Positions 18,093 to 26,365 of a DNA stretch of 64,000 bases are shown one piece after another; position 1 is the stretch's first letter, and every line of letters starts with the position of its first letter. The notes beneath the pieces are model-generated. The model was not told where the DNA came from, did not search any database, and saw nothing but the letters and a program-made list of their open reading frames with translations. Source of the DNA: an uncultured Coriobacteriaceae bacterium (GTDB lineage Bacteria > Actinomycetota > Coriobacteriia > Coriobacteriales > Atopobiaceae); NCBI GenBank assembly GCA_902790135.1, contig CADAQM010000015.1:26200-90199 (forward strand), read 5' to 3'. The translations under genes were made by a program, and so were the position numbers.

Positions 18093-18446
18093 ATGAAAAT
18101 CTCTGAGATCAGGGACCTTCTGGAGGCAGAGGTTCTGTGCTGTGAGGATAGCCTCGACCAGGAGGTCTTCACCGCCTGCGGAAGCGACATGATGAGCGAC
18201 GTCCTCAAGTACGTCAAGGACCAGGCAGTACTGCTCACCGGCCTGTGCAATCCGCAGGTCATCAGAACGGCCGAGATGATGGACATGGTGTGCATCGTGT
18301 TCGTCCGCGACAAGATGCCGACCGACATCATGGTGTCCATGGCAGAGGATGACGGCATGGTCGTCATGACGACGGACAAGCGCATGTACGAGGCTTGCGG
18401 CACGCTGTACGCCAACGGACTCATTGGGAAGGCCACTCATGTCTGA
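18093..18446 (+). CDS. DRTGG-domain protein (hydrogenase cluster)
   Basis: A 117-residue single-domain DRTGG protein (MKISEIRDLLEAEVLCCEDSLDQEV...GSDMMSDVL). DRTGG domains share a fold with CBS-linked regulatory modules and recur beside [FeFe] hydrogenase genes, but their ligand is unknown. The stop overlaps the next start by 8 bp, so expression is probably coupled to the ATPase gene. A second DRTGG gene lies two genes downstream. Confidence 0.8.
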   Translation: MKISEIRDLLEAEVLCCEDSLDQEVFTACGSDMMSDVLKYVKDQAVLLTGLCNPQVIRTAEMMDMVCIVFVRDKMPTDIMVSMAEDDGMVVMTTDKRMYEACGTLYANGLIGKATHV

Positions 18447-18861
18447 GCCCCTCATCTTCCATTTTGATGTAGACGGCGAGAACTTCGCGTCCGCAGGCCA
18501 GGCGTCCACGCAAGTCAAGAAGAACCTGCGCCAGCTTGGCGTTCCTGCGGCAACCATTCGCCGTGTATCCATCGCCATGTACGAGGGCGAGATCAACATG
18601 GTGATCCATGCCAACGGCGGCACAGCCGATGTCATTGTCAACGAGGACTACATCGAGATCATCCTGGCGGACAAGGGCCCCGGCATCCCCAACATCGAGC
18701 AGGCGATGCAGGAGGGCTTCTCCACCGCTACAGACCAGATTCGTTCCCTGGGCTTTGGCGCGGGCATGGGACTTCCCAACATGAAGCGTTACACCGACAC
18801 CATGGAGATCGACACCATGGTCGGCGTGGGCACCACCATCACCATGTACGTGTACCTCTAG
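18439..18861 (+). CDS. Histidine-kinase-like ATPase (anti-sigma RsbW-like)
   Basis: A 140-residue GHKL ATPase. Family boxes are the N-box-like VSIAMYEGEINMVIHA (about 39-54), the G1 box ILADKGPGIP (about 75-84) and a G2-like GFGAGMGLPNM (about 102-112). There is no phosphoacceptor domain, as in RsbW/SpoIIAB anti-sigma kinases. Its place in the hydrogenase operon suggests a partner-switch or phosphorylation role, which is an inference. The start overlaps the DRTGG stop and follows GGGAAGG. Confidence 0.8.
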   Translation: MSEPLIFHFDVDGENFASAGQASTQVKKNLRQLGVPAATIRRVSIAMYEGEINMVIHANGGTADVIVNEDYIEIILADKGPGIPNIEQAMQEGFSTATDQIRSLGFGAGMGLPNMKRYTDTMEIDTMVGVGTTITMYVYL

Positions 18862-18889
18862 CCAATCGCCATGGGTGGAGGGGGATCTG

Positions 18890-20149
18890 ATGGCGAGCAG
18901 CACATACGAGCACTCGGTGCGGCTGGATGTCAATAAGTGCACCGGCTGCACAACCTGCCTCAGGAGATGCCCTACGGAGGCCATTCGAATCTCCGACGGG
19001 CATGCAATAATCAACGAGGCTCGCTGCATCGACTGCGGCGAGTGCATACGCGTCTGCCAAAACCAGGCCAAGAAGGCTGTGGTCGGAAGGCTCGAGGACA
19101 TGGAGCGCTTCCGCTACAAGATCGCCTTGCCTGCCCCGTCGCTCTACGGCCAGTTCGACAACCTTGACGACGTTGACTATGTGCTGGACGGGCTGCTTAA
19201 GATTGGTTTCGACGACGTTTTTGAGGTCTCGAAGGCCGCTGAGCTTGTAAGTGCCTACACCAGGCAATACCTCAAGACCGAGGGCATCAGGCTCCCTGTC
19301 ATCAGCTCCGCGTGCCCCGTGGTCGTACGCCTCATAGCCCTGCGCTTCCCCTCGCTCAACGACAACGTCATGCACATGCTGCCTCCCATGGAGGTTGCAG
19401 CGACCCTTGCACGCAAACGGGCAAAGGAACGGCATCCCGAGCTTGCGGACGAGGAGATCGGCGTGTGCTTCATCTCGCCCTGCCCCGCAAAGGCCAGCTA
19501 TGTGAAGAACGGCTTTGCCGACTATCAGAGCAGCGTAGATGTGGTCATCTCCATGAGCGACGTGTACTTTGCCCTCATCAGCAAGATGTCGCGCGAGAGC
19601 GAAGTGGAGATGGTGACGGAGTCGGGCATGGTGGGCATCGGATGGGCAACCTCTGGCGGCGAGGCGACGGCGCTCTTCAACGACGAGTACCTCGCGGCCG
19701 ACGGCATCGAGAACGTCATCAACGTGCTTGAGCAGATTGAGAACGACAATATCCCTCCCGTCAAGTTCATCGAGTTGGATGCCTGCACGGCCGGCTGCGT
19801 GGGCGGAGTCCTTACGGTGCAGAATCCCTTCATCGCCAAGACCAGGCTCCAGTCGCTGCGCCGCTACCTGCCCGTCTCGAAGAACTTCCTTACGCCGGAG
19901 GAGCAGCAGTACATTCCCGAGCTCTACCTGTTCAACGAGCTTCCGGAATACGAGCCGATGACGTTGCTGTCGCGCAATATGGCGGAATCCATGCGCATGA
20001 TGGCCGACATCCAGAGGCTGCGCAACATGCTGCCAGGCATCGACTGCGGTGCCTGCGGTGCCCCCAGCTGCCATGCGTTGGCCGAGGACATCGTCAAGGG
20101 CAACGCAAGCCTGCAGGACTGCAAGATTCTTGAGAAGCAAGGAGGCTGA
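18890..20149 (+). CDS. HydS-like [FeFe] hydrogenase homologue (putative redox/H2 sensor)
   Basis: A 419-residue protein. Two [4Fe-4S] ferredoxin motifs (Cys17-27 and Cys46-56) precede an H-cluster-type domain: L1 SSACPV (Cys142), L2 SPCPAK (Cys198), L3 DACTAGC (Cys299, Cys303). A C-terminal four-cysteine Fe-S domain reads IDCGACGAPSC. L1 has Ala where catalytic enzymes carry the proton-transfer Cys of TSCCP, as in sensory HydS proteins. It is therefore more likely a sensor than an H2-producing enzyme. No PAS domain is present. The start follows GGTGGAGGGGG. Confidence 0.8.
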   Translation: MASSTYEHSVRLDVNKCTGCTTCLRRCPTEAIRISDGHAIINEARCIDCGECIRVCQNQAKKAVVGRLEDMERFRYKIALPAPSLYGQFDNLDDVDYVLDGLLKIGFDDVFEVSKAAELVSAYTRQYLKTEGIRLPVISSACPVVVRLIALRFPSLNDNVMHMLPPMEVAATLARKRAKERHPELADEEIGVCFISPCPAKASYVKNGFADYQSSVDVVISMSDVYFALISKMSRESEVEMVTESGMVGIGWATSGGEATALFNDEYLAADGIENVINVLEQIENDNIPPVKFIELDACTAGCVGGVLTVQNPFIAKTRLQSLRRYLPVSKNFLTPEEQQYIPELYLFNELPEYEPMTLLSRNMAESMRMMADIQRLRNMLPGIDCGACGAPSCHALAEDIVKGNASLQDCKILEKQGG

Positions 20150-20150
20150 G

Positions 20151-20477
20151 GTGAAGGTCAAGGAGCTGCTTGAGCACGGGTTCGAGGCCCTGTCGCTGCC
20201 CGACGGCGACCGCGAGATCGATGGCGTGTACATCGGAGACCTGCTGAGCTGGGTCATGGGCCGCGCACAGATGGACAACGCCTGGATCACGATCATGACC
20301 AACGTCAACACGATCGCGGTTGCCAGCCTTGCCGACACCTCATGCGTGATCCTGGCCGAAGGCGTCGACATGCCCGAGGACATCCTCGAGACCGCACGCG
20401 ACAAGGAGATCAACGTACTGCGCAGCAGCCAGCCCATCTACGAGACAGCCGTGCAGCTTAGCAAGCTCGTCTCCTGA
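20151..20477 (+). CDS. Second DRTGG-domain protein
   Basis: A 108-residue DRTGG-like protein starting at a GTG one base after the stop of the HydS-like gene and preceded by AAGGAGG. It reads IDGVYIGDLLSWVMGRAQMDNAWITIMTNVNTIAVASLADTSCVIL. This class, with the GDLLSWVM motif, is usually found with HydS-type and PHP proteins. The role is unknown; a ligand-sensing domain for hydrogenase regulation is plausible. Confidence 0.75.
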   Translation: MKVKELLEHGFEALSLPDGDREIDGVYIGDLLSWVMGRAQMDNAWITIMTNVNTIAVASLADTSCVILAEGVDMPEDILETARDKEINVLRSSQPIYETAVQLSKLVS

Positions 20478-20490
20478 TTGGTTCCCGGCC

Positions 20491-21228
20491 ATGAGCAGAT
20501 ACTTCTACGACTTCCACGTGCACTCCTGCCTCTCCCCTTGCGGAGACGCGGACAACACGCCCAACAACCTTGCTGGCATGGCCTTTCTCAACGGCGTGCG
20601 CATCATGGCGCTCACCGACCACAACACCTCCAAGAACTGTCCCGCCTTCTTTGCGGCCGCGCGCAGGTACGGCATCGTCCCCATCGGTGGGATGGAGCTC
20701 ACCACGGCCGAGGACATCCACGCGGTGTGCCTCTTCGAGACACTCGATGACGCGATGGCGTTCAACGAGGAGATCGACACGCGCAGGATTCGCGTCAAGA
20801 ACCGCGAGGACATCTTTGGCGAGCAGCTGATCCTCGACGACGAGGACAACGTGATCGAACACGAGGAGAACCTTCTCATCAACGCGACCACGGTGTCCCT
20901 GGATGAGGCGCCGCTGCTTGCCGCCAAGTACGGAGGCATCTGCTATCCGGCCCACATTGACCGCCCGGCCAACGGGGCCATCGAGATTCTGGGCGACTTC
21001 CCGCACTACGTGGGATTCCACATCGCCGAGCTGCACGACAAGAGCAACAGGGACTCCTACGTGAGCACCTATGGGCTCGAGGGCATCCGCCTGCTGTTCA
21101 GCTCCGACGCCCATTACCTTGACCAGCTCAGGGAGGGAGAGGACAACGACTGGCTCGAGCTGGACGTCGACCTCGAGGACGAAGAGCTGGTCCGCAAGAA
21201 AGTCTTTGAAAACCTGAGGTCTAGTTAG
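20491..21228 (+). CDS. PHP-domain metal-dependent phosphoesterase
   Basis: A 245-residue PHP protein. Metal-binding motifs are visible: DFHVHS (about residues 7-12), LTDHNT (about 41-46), GMELTT (about 66-71), HID (about 154) and the C-terminal SSDAHY (about 206-211). PHP proteins hydrolyse phosphoesters such as histidinol phosphate or nucleotides. In hydrogenase clusters of clostridia and Thermoanaerobacter the same gene type recurs between DRTGG and kinase genes, and no substrate is established. Confidence 0.85.
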   Translation: MSRYFYDFHVHSCLSPCGDADNTPNNLAGMAFLNGVRIMALTDHNTSKNCPAFFAAARRYGIVPIGGMELTTAEDIHAVCLFETLDDAMAFNEEIDTRRIRVKNREDIFGEQLILDDEDNVIEHEENLLINATTVSLDEAPLLAAKYGGICYPAHIDRPANGAIEILGDFPHYVGFHIAELHDKSNRDSYVSTYGLEGIRLLFSSDAHYLDQLREGEDNDWLELDVDLEDEELVRKKVFENLRSS

Positions 21229-21242
21229 CTGCTGGTGTCAAG

Positions 21243-21794
21243 ATGAAAGAGCTTTCGCTGAACATATTGGACGTGGCCGAGAACTCCGTGAAGGCAGGCG
21301 CGTCGCTGACGCAGATTCTGCTGACGGAGGAGGGCGACGTCCTCACGCTCGAGATTGTCGATGATGGCTGCGGCATGGACGAGGACATCGTCCGGTCCGT
21401 GGTCGACCCCTTCTACACCACGCGCACGACGCGCAAGGTGGGAATGGGCATTCCGCTTCTCAAGCTCGCGTGCGAGCAGACGGGCGGCAGCCTTGCCATC
21501 AGCTCCACCACCCAGGAGGCCGATCCCGTGAGTCACGGCACACACGTGACGGCCACGTTCCACATGAACCACATCGACTTCACCCCACTTGGCGACCTGT
21601 CCGCCTCGGTGCTGACCCTGATCCAGGGCCATCCCGACACCGACTTCCTCTTCCGGCACGTACGCAACGGCAACGCCGTCGAGCTGGACACGCGGGTGCT
21701 CCGTGAGGTTCTAGAAGATGTGCCTTTGAACAGTTATGATGTTATGAGATGGATTGAGGGGGACCTACAAGAACAGTATGAGGCGCTGTCATAG
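21243..21794 (+). CDS. GHKL ATPase, histidine-kinase catalytic-domain protein
   Basis: A 183-residue ATPase with N-box LNILDVAENSVKAGA (about 6-20), G1 VDDGCGMDED (about 40-49), F-box DPFYTTR and G2 GMGIPLLK (about 68-75). There is no HAMP, PAS or H-box, so it lacks its own dimerisation/phosphoacceptor region. The C-terminal third has no recognised domain. It is the second kinase-like gene of the cluster. A regulatory role in hydrogenase gene expression or activity is inferred from position only. Confidence 0.8.
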   Translation: MKELSLNILDVAENSVKAGASLTQILLTEEGDVLTLEIVDDGCGMDEDIVRSVVDPFYTTRTTRKVGMGIPLLKLACEQTGGSLAISSTTQEADPVSHGTHVTATFHMNHIDFTPLGDLSASVLTLIQGHPDTDFLFRHVRNGNAVELDTRVLREVLEDVPLNSYDVMRWIEGDLQEQYEALS

Positions 21795-21822
21795 ACGGCA
21801 GCATTCAAGGAGAGGATTCCAT

Positions 21823-22194
21823 ATGAAATCATTGGCCGAACTGCAGGCAATCAAGAACAGGATGAAGGACCGTGTCGTCCTACGTGACGGCATGGAGGGC
21901 GCGCGCGTGGTTGTCGGCATGGCAACCTGCGGCATCGCCGCTGGCGCTCGCCCCGTTCTCAACGCCTTCGTCGAGGGCGTTAACAAGGAGGGCCTGGAGG
22001 GCTCCGTGTCGGTGACCCAGACCGGTTGCATCGGCATCTGCCAGTATGAGCCCGTCGTCGAGGTCTTCGAGCCCGGCAAGGAGAAGGTCACCTACGTCAA
22101 GATGAATCCCGAGAAGGCCCAGGAGGTCATCGAGAAGCATCTCAAGGGCGGCCAGGTCGTATCCGAGTACACCATTGGCGCCGTTGCAAACTAA
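21823..22194 (+). CDS. Thioredoxin-like [2Fe-2S] ferredoxin (HndB-like)
   Basis: A 123-residue thioredoxin-fold [2Fe-2S] protein. The first Cys lies in MATCGIAAGA (about residue 36) and the second pair in GCIGICQYEP (about 69-73). This is the standalone version of the N-terminal domain that precedes NuoF in other hydrogenases; the next gene carries its own copy. It would act as an electron carrier between the flavin and hydrogenase subunits. The start follows AAGGAGAGG. Confidence 0.85.
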   Translation: MKSLAELQAIKNRMKDRVVLRDGMEGARVVVGMATCGIAAGARPVLNAFVEGVNKEGLEGSVSVTQTGCIGICQYEPVVEVFEPGKEKVTYVKMNPEKAQEVIEKHLKGGQVVSEYTIGAVAN

Positions 22195-22209
22195 GTTTGG
22201 AGGTTTATT

Positions 22210-23913
22210 GTGATTCGTTCACAAGTCCTAATCTGCGGCGGTACCGGCTGCACCTCCTCTGGAAGCCAGCAGATTCAAGACAAGTTCGAGGCAGAGATCA
22301 AGAAGAACGACCTTGAGGACGAGATCAAGCTCGTGCGCACGGGCTGCTTCGGCCTCTGCGAGCTCGGCCCCGTCGTCATCGTCTACCCCGATGGCACCTT
22401 CTACAGCCGCGTCACCGTGGACGACGTCGAGGAAATCGTCACCGAGCACCTGCTCAAGGGTCGTCCCGTGCAGCGCCTGGTCTATGACGACCATGGCAAG
22501 GTCGAGGCCGACGAGTTTGGCAACATCGCCCTGTCCGATACTTCGTTCTATAAGACCCAGAACCGCGTCGTGCTGCGCAACTGCGGCGTCATCAACCCCG
22601 AGGACATCGACGAGTACATCGCGATGGACGGCTATGCGGCACTGGGCAAGAAGGCCCCGCAGAAGTACGTCGTCTGCAACGCCGACGAGGGTGACCCCGG
22701 CGCCTTTATGGACCGCTCCGTCCTCGAGGGCGATCCCCACAGCATCATCGAGGCCATGACCATCTGCGGCTATGCCTGCGGATGCTCCCAGGGCTACGTC
22801 TACGTCCGCGCAGAGTACCCCATCGCCGTCAAGCGCCTCGGCATCGCCATCGAGCAGGCGCGCGAGTATGGCCTGCTCGGCAAGAACATCTTCGACTCCG
22901 GCTTTGACTTCGACATCGAGATCCGCCTCGGCGCTGGAGCCTTCGTCTGCGGCGAGGAGACGGCACTCATGACCTCCATCGAGGGCAACCGCGGCGAGCC
23001 CCGCCCGCGTCCGCCGTTCCCGGCCGTCAAGGGCCTCTTCGGCTGCCCGACCGTCGAGAACAACGTCGAGACCTTCGCCAACATCCCGCAGATCATCCTG
23101 CGTGGCGCCGACTGGTTCGCCTCCATGGGCACCGAGCGCTCCAAGGGCACCAAGGTCTTCGCCCTCGGCGGCAAGATCAACCACACCGGCCTCGTCGAGA
23201 TCCCGATGGGCACGACCCTCGAGCACATCATCTACGAGATCGGTGGCGGCATCCCCAACGGCAAGAAGTTCAAGGCCGCCCAGACCGGTGGCCCGTCCGG
23301 CGGCTGCATCCCGGCCAGCCTGATCGAGACCGAGGTCGACTATGACAACCTCACCGCCATCGGCTGCATGATGGGTTCCGGTGGCCTCATCGTCATGGAC
23401 GAGGACACCTGCATGGTCGACATGGCCAAATTCTTCCTCGACTTCACCGTCGACGAGTCTTGCGGCAAGTGCACCCCCTGCCGCGTGGGCACCAAGCGCC
23501 TCCTCGAGCTCCTGGACAAGATCACGTCCGGCAAGGGCACGATGGAGGACCTCGACCGCATCGAGGATCTCTGCAACTACATCAAGACCAACTCGCTGTG
23601 CGGCCTCGGCCAGACTGCCCCCAACCCCGTGCTGGCGACGCTCAAGTTCTTCCGCGACGAGTACGTGGCTCACGTGCGCGACAAGAAGTGCCCGGCAGGC
23701 GTGTGCAAGGACCTTCTCACCTTCACGATCGACCGCGACAAGTGCATCGGCTGCGGCCTGTGCTCCCGCAACTGCCCGGTCAACGCCATCACCCAGACGG
23801 ACTACGTGGCACCCAAACACAAGCGCGCGTCCTACAGCATTGATGCGGAGAAGTGCATCAAATGCGGTGCCTGCATGAGCAACTGTAAGTTCAAGGCCAT
23901 CAGCAAGCAGTAG
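22210..23913 (+). CDS. NuoF-like flavoprotein subunit of bifurcating hydrogenase (HydB/HndC)
   Basis: A 567-residue protein. Residues 1-90 are a thioredoxin-like [2Fe-2S] domain (CGGTGCTSSG, CFGLCELGP). The NuoF core follows, with the NADH/FMN-binding stretch NADEGDPGAFMDR and GAGAFVCGEETALMTSIEGNRGEPRPRPPFP. A [4Fe-4S] motif SCGKCTPCRVG lies near residue 420. Two ferredoxin clusters end the protein (CIGCGLCSRNC, CIKCGACMSNC). The subunit oxidises or reduces NADH and is the site of flavin-based bifurcation in HydABC-type enzymes. It starts with GTG after TTGGAGG, 16 bp before hydA. Confidence 0.9.
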   Translation: MIRSQVLICGGTGCTSSGSQQIQDKFEAEIKKNDLEDEIKLVRTGCFGLCELGPVVIVYPDGTFYSRVTVDDVEEIVTEHLLKGRPVQRLVYDDHGKVEADEFGNIALSDTSFYKTQNRVVLRNCGVINPEDIDEYIAMDGYAALGKKAPQKYVVCNADEGDPGAFMDRSVLEGDPHSIIEAMTICGYACGCSQGYVYVRAEYPIAVKRLGIAIEQAREYGLLGKNIFDSGFDFDIEIRLGAGAFVCGEETALMTSIEGNRGEPRPRPPFPAVKGLFGCPTVENNVETFANIPQIILRGADWFASMGTERSKGTKVFALGGKINHTGLVEIPMGTTLEHIIYEIGGGIPNGKKFKAAQTGGPSGGCIPASLIETEVDYDNLTAIGCMMGSGGLIVMDEDTCMVDMAKFFLDFTVDESCGKCTPCRVGTKRLLELLDKITSGKGTMEDLDRIEDLCNYIKTNSLCGLGQTAPNPVLATLKFFRDEYVAHVRDKKCPAGVCKDLLTFTIDRDKCIGCGLCSRNCPVNAITQTDYVAPKHKRASYSIDAEKCIKCGACMSNCKFKAISKQ

Positions 23914-23929
23914 AAGGAGCCCTGTAGGT

Positions 23930-25688
23930 ATGAATATGGTCAACGTTAAAGTTAATGGCATCGCAGTAAGCGTGCCTGAGGGCTCCACGATTCTCGATGC
24001 GGCCCGCAAGGCAGGTGTCGAGATTCCGACCCTGTGCTACATGAAAGAGAAGAACGAGATCGGCGCCTGCCGTATCTGCATCGTCGAGGCGACCGGCACG
24101 CGCGGCCTCGTGACCGCCTGCGTGTATCCCGTCGCCGAGGGCATGGAGATTCAGACCAACACCGAGAAGGTCCGCAAGTATCGCAAGACCACGCTCGAGC
24201 TGATCCTCTCCACCCACGACAAAAAGTGCCTCTCCTGCCCGCGCTCCACTGACTGCGAGCTGCAGAAGCTCTGCCTGGAGTACGGCGTGGACGAGGACGC
24301 CTTCGAGGGCTTCAAGCCGGTCTACGAGATCGACCTGCCGTCGCTGCGTGGCTGCCTGCAACGAGCAGTTCGTGGGCGTCATCGGCGCCAACGACCGCGG
24401 CATCGACACCAACATCGGCTCGCCGTTCAACCGCCTGCTGAGGGATGTCCCCTGCATCTCCTGCGGCCAGTGCACGGTCGTCTGCCCCACCGGCGCCCTT
24501 ACCGTCAAGGACGACACCGACAAGGTCATGGCTGCCATCGCCGACCCCACCAAGTACGTCGTCGTGCAGACCGCCCCGTCCGTCCGCGCCCAGCTCGGCG
24601 AGAGCTTTGGCATGGCACCCGGCACCAACGTCGAGGGCAAGATGGTTGCCGCCCTGCGTCGTCTGGGCTTCGACAAGGTCTTCGACACCGACTTCGGCGC
24701 CGACCTCACCATCGTCGAGGACAAGGTCTTCGACACCGACTTCGGCGCCGACCTCACCATCGTCGAGGAGGCCAACGAGCTGGTCGACCGCATCAAGAAC
24801 GGCGGCGTCCTGCCCATGATCACCTCCTGCAGCCCCGGCTGGGTCAAGTTCTGCGAGTACTACTATCCCGATCTCCTCCCGCACCTCTCCACCTGCAAGT
24901 CCCCGCAGCAGATGCAGGGCGCGGTCACCAAGACCTACTTTGCCGAGAAGATGGGCATCGACCCCAAGGACATCGTCTCCGTCTCAGTCATGCCCTGCAC
25001 CGCCAAGAAGTTCGAGATCGGCCGCGACGACCAGTCCGCAGCCGGCGAGGGCATGCCCGACCTCGACATCTCCATCACCACGCGCGAGCTTGGCTACCTC
25101 ATCAAGAAGTCCGGCCTCAAGTTTGAGATGCTCCCGGACGAGGAGTTCGACGACCCCATGGGCGACGACACCGGCGCGGCCGTGATCTTCGGCGCCACCG
25201 GCGGCGTCATGGAGGCTGCCGTCCGTACCGCCAACGCATGGCTCAACGGCGCCACCGAGGCCATCGACCTTCACGCGGTCCGCGGCACCGAGATGGTCAA
25301 GGAGGCCACCGTCAACGTGGCTGGCACCGACCTCAAGCTCTGCGTCGCCTCCAGCGGCCAAGGTGCCCAGTACGTCATGTCGAAGCTCGCCGAGGGCAAT
25401 CCCGAGGGCTGGGGCTTCATCGAGATCATGGGCTGCCCGGGCGGCTGCGTCAACGGCGGCGGCCAGCCCATCCAGCCGCAGTGGGTGCGCGACACCATCG
25501 ACCTCAAGGCCGTGCGCGCCAAGGCTCTCTACGACGCCGACGCCGCCATGGAGCTGCGCATGTCGCACGAGAACCCGTCCATCAAGAAGCTCTACGACGA
25601 GTGGTACACCGAGGGCTATGGCAAGGGCAAGGCACACCAGGCCCTGCACACCAGCTACGTTGCCCGCGAGAGGTATCCCAAGGCGTAA
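23930..25688 (+). pseudogene. hydA: [FeFe] hydrogenase catalytic subunit HydA/HndD, disrupted
   Basis: Two frames are needed. The first, from 23930, encodes a [2Fe-2S] domain and the His-Cys [4Fe-4S] domain up to YEIDLPS. The second resumes at RCVAAC near 24342 and runs to 25688 with ferredoxin motif CISCGQCTVVC and the H-cluster motifs TSCSPGW, MPCTAKK and GCPGGCVNGGG. The sequence expected between them (about 11-15 residues with KC-x2-C of one [4Fe-4S] cluster) is missing, and the missing length must be 3n+2 bases. Beyond the junction the first frame continues as nonsense to 25126. A 48-bp tandem duplication also adds 16 residues. As written, no functional HydA can be made. Confidence 0.8.
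24672..24767 (+). repeat. Perfect 48-bp tandem duplication inside hydA
   Basis: Positions 24672-24719 and 24720-24767 are identical. Each encodes DKVFDTDFGADLTIVE, a segment expected once, just before the H-cluster domain. The duplication keeps the frame. It could be a real slippage event or an assembly artefact. Confidence 0.9.
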
Positions 25689-25726
25689 GGCATCCGCTGC
25701 CATCTGCCAAGCTTGTATGAGCTGAC

Positions 25727-25760
25727 GTGCGCCCCAGGAGAAATCCTGGGGCGCACTCTT
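25727..25760 (+). terminator. Rho-independent terminator after hydA
   Basis: A 13-bp perfect stem (GTGCGCCCCAGGA with TCCTGGGGCGCAC) and a GAAA tetraloop are followed by TCTTAT, 38 bp after the hydrogenase stop. Confidence 0.8.
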
Positions 25761-25814
25761 ATGCGTCGATATGGCGGTGCGGGCTCAAAGCGGGGAAGCG
25801 CTCGCGTGGCACGT

Positions 25815-26291
25815 CTAGCCGGCAACCGCTACGCCGCGCTCGTCCTCGGTCTCGGATGTCGTCGCGTTCTGCTCCTGCTGCTCCTGCCGCTCGTCGCTGT
25901 CGGGCAGGGCAAGCATGCCCACGATGCCGGCGCAGCCCTTGAGGGCCCCGAAGGCGATCGTTCCAGCAAGCGCCAGAGCGACAAACAGCATCTTGAGGAT
26001 CTTGAGCACGCGCTGCCAGCGCTTGGTGCTCTCGTCGTCCTCGTCATCCTCGTCGGGGATGGGGTCGTCATCCACCGCCTGGTACATCTGCACGATGGGC
26101 GTGGGCTCCGGCAGCGACATGAGATCGGTGTTGGGAGGCTCCGAGAGCGCGCCGACAAGCGTCGTGGCCAGGACTGCGGAGGCGGCAACCTTCACGGTCT
26201 TGCGACCAATGTCATCGAGACGATCGAGCGTCTCCTCAGCCTTCTGCTCGCGCTCGTCCTCGACGGGCGTTATGTCATGCGTCTCAGCCAT
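25815..26291 (-). CDS. Hypothetical membrane protein with acidic linker
   Basis: A 158-residue protein. A charged N-terminus (EDEREQKAEETLDRLDDIGRKTVKVAA) leads into a first hydrophobic stretch at about 31-45. A Pro/Asp-rich acidic linker (DDDPIPDEDDEDDE) follows, then a second hydrophobic helix at about 105-128 and a Gln/Glu-rich tail. No family is recognised. The start is the ATG following AGAAAGG. It is convergent with the hydrogenase operon and downstream of the Ldh gene on the same strand. Confidence 0.55.
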   Translation of the reverse strand: MAETHDITPVEDEREQKAEETLDRLDDIGRKTVKVAASAVLATTLVGALSEPPNTDLMSLPEPTPIVQMYQAVDDDPIPDEDDEDDESTKRWQRVLKILKMLFVALALAGTIAFGALKGCAGIVGMLALPDSDERQEQQEQNATTSETEDERGVAVAG

Positions 26292-26365
26292 GCGGGGCCT
26301 TTCTGCAGACGACATGCATGCACAGGTATTGTACCCCGCGCCGCGCCGCGGCAGTCGTGCCCGGG

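Noticed and set aside
22228..24009. 593-residue minus-strand frame across the NuoF-like gene
   Set aside because: It is an antisense shadow of a highly GC-biased gene; the plus strand encodes a clear NuoF protein. Similar antisense frames over nrdD, the clostripain-like gene and rnf genes were rejected for the same reason.
24352..25126. Continuation of the first hydA frame as a 398-residue protein
   Set aside because: After about residue 137 the product is Arg/His/Pro-rich nonsense, and the conserved hydrogenase sequence is in the other frame. It is a GC-rich shadow, not a real C-terminus.
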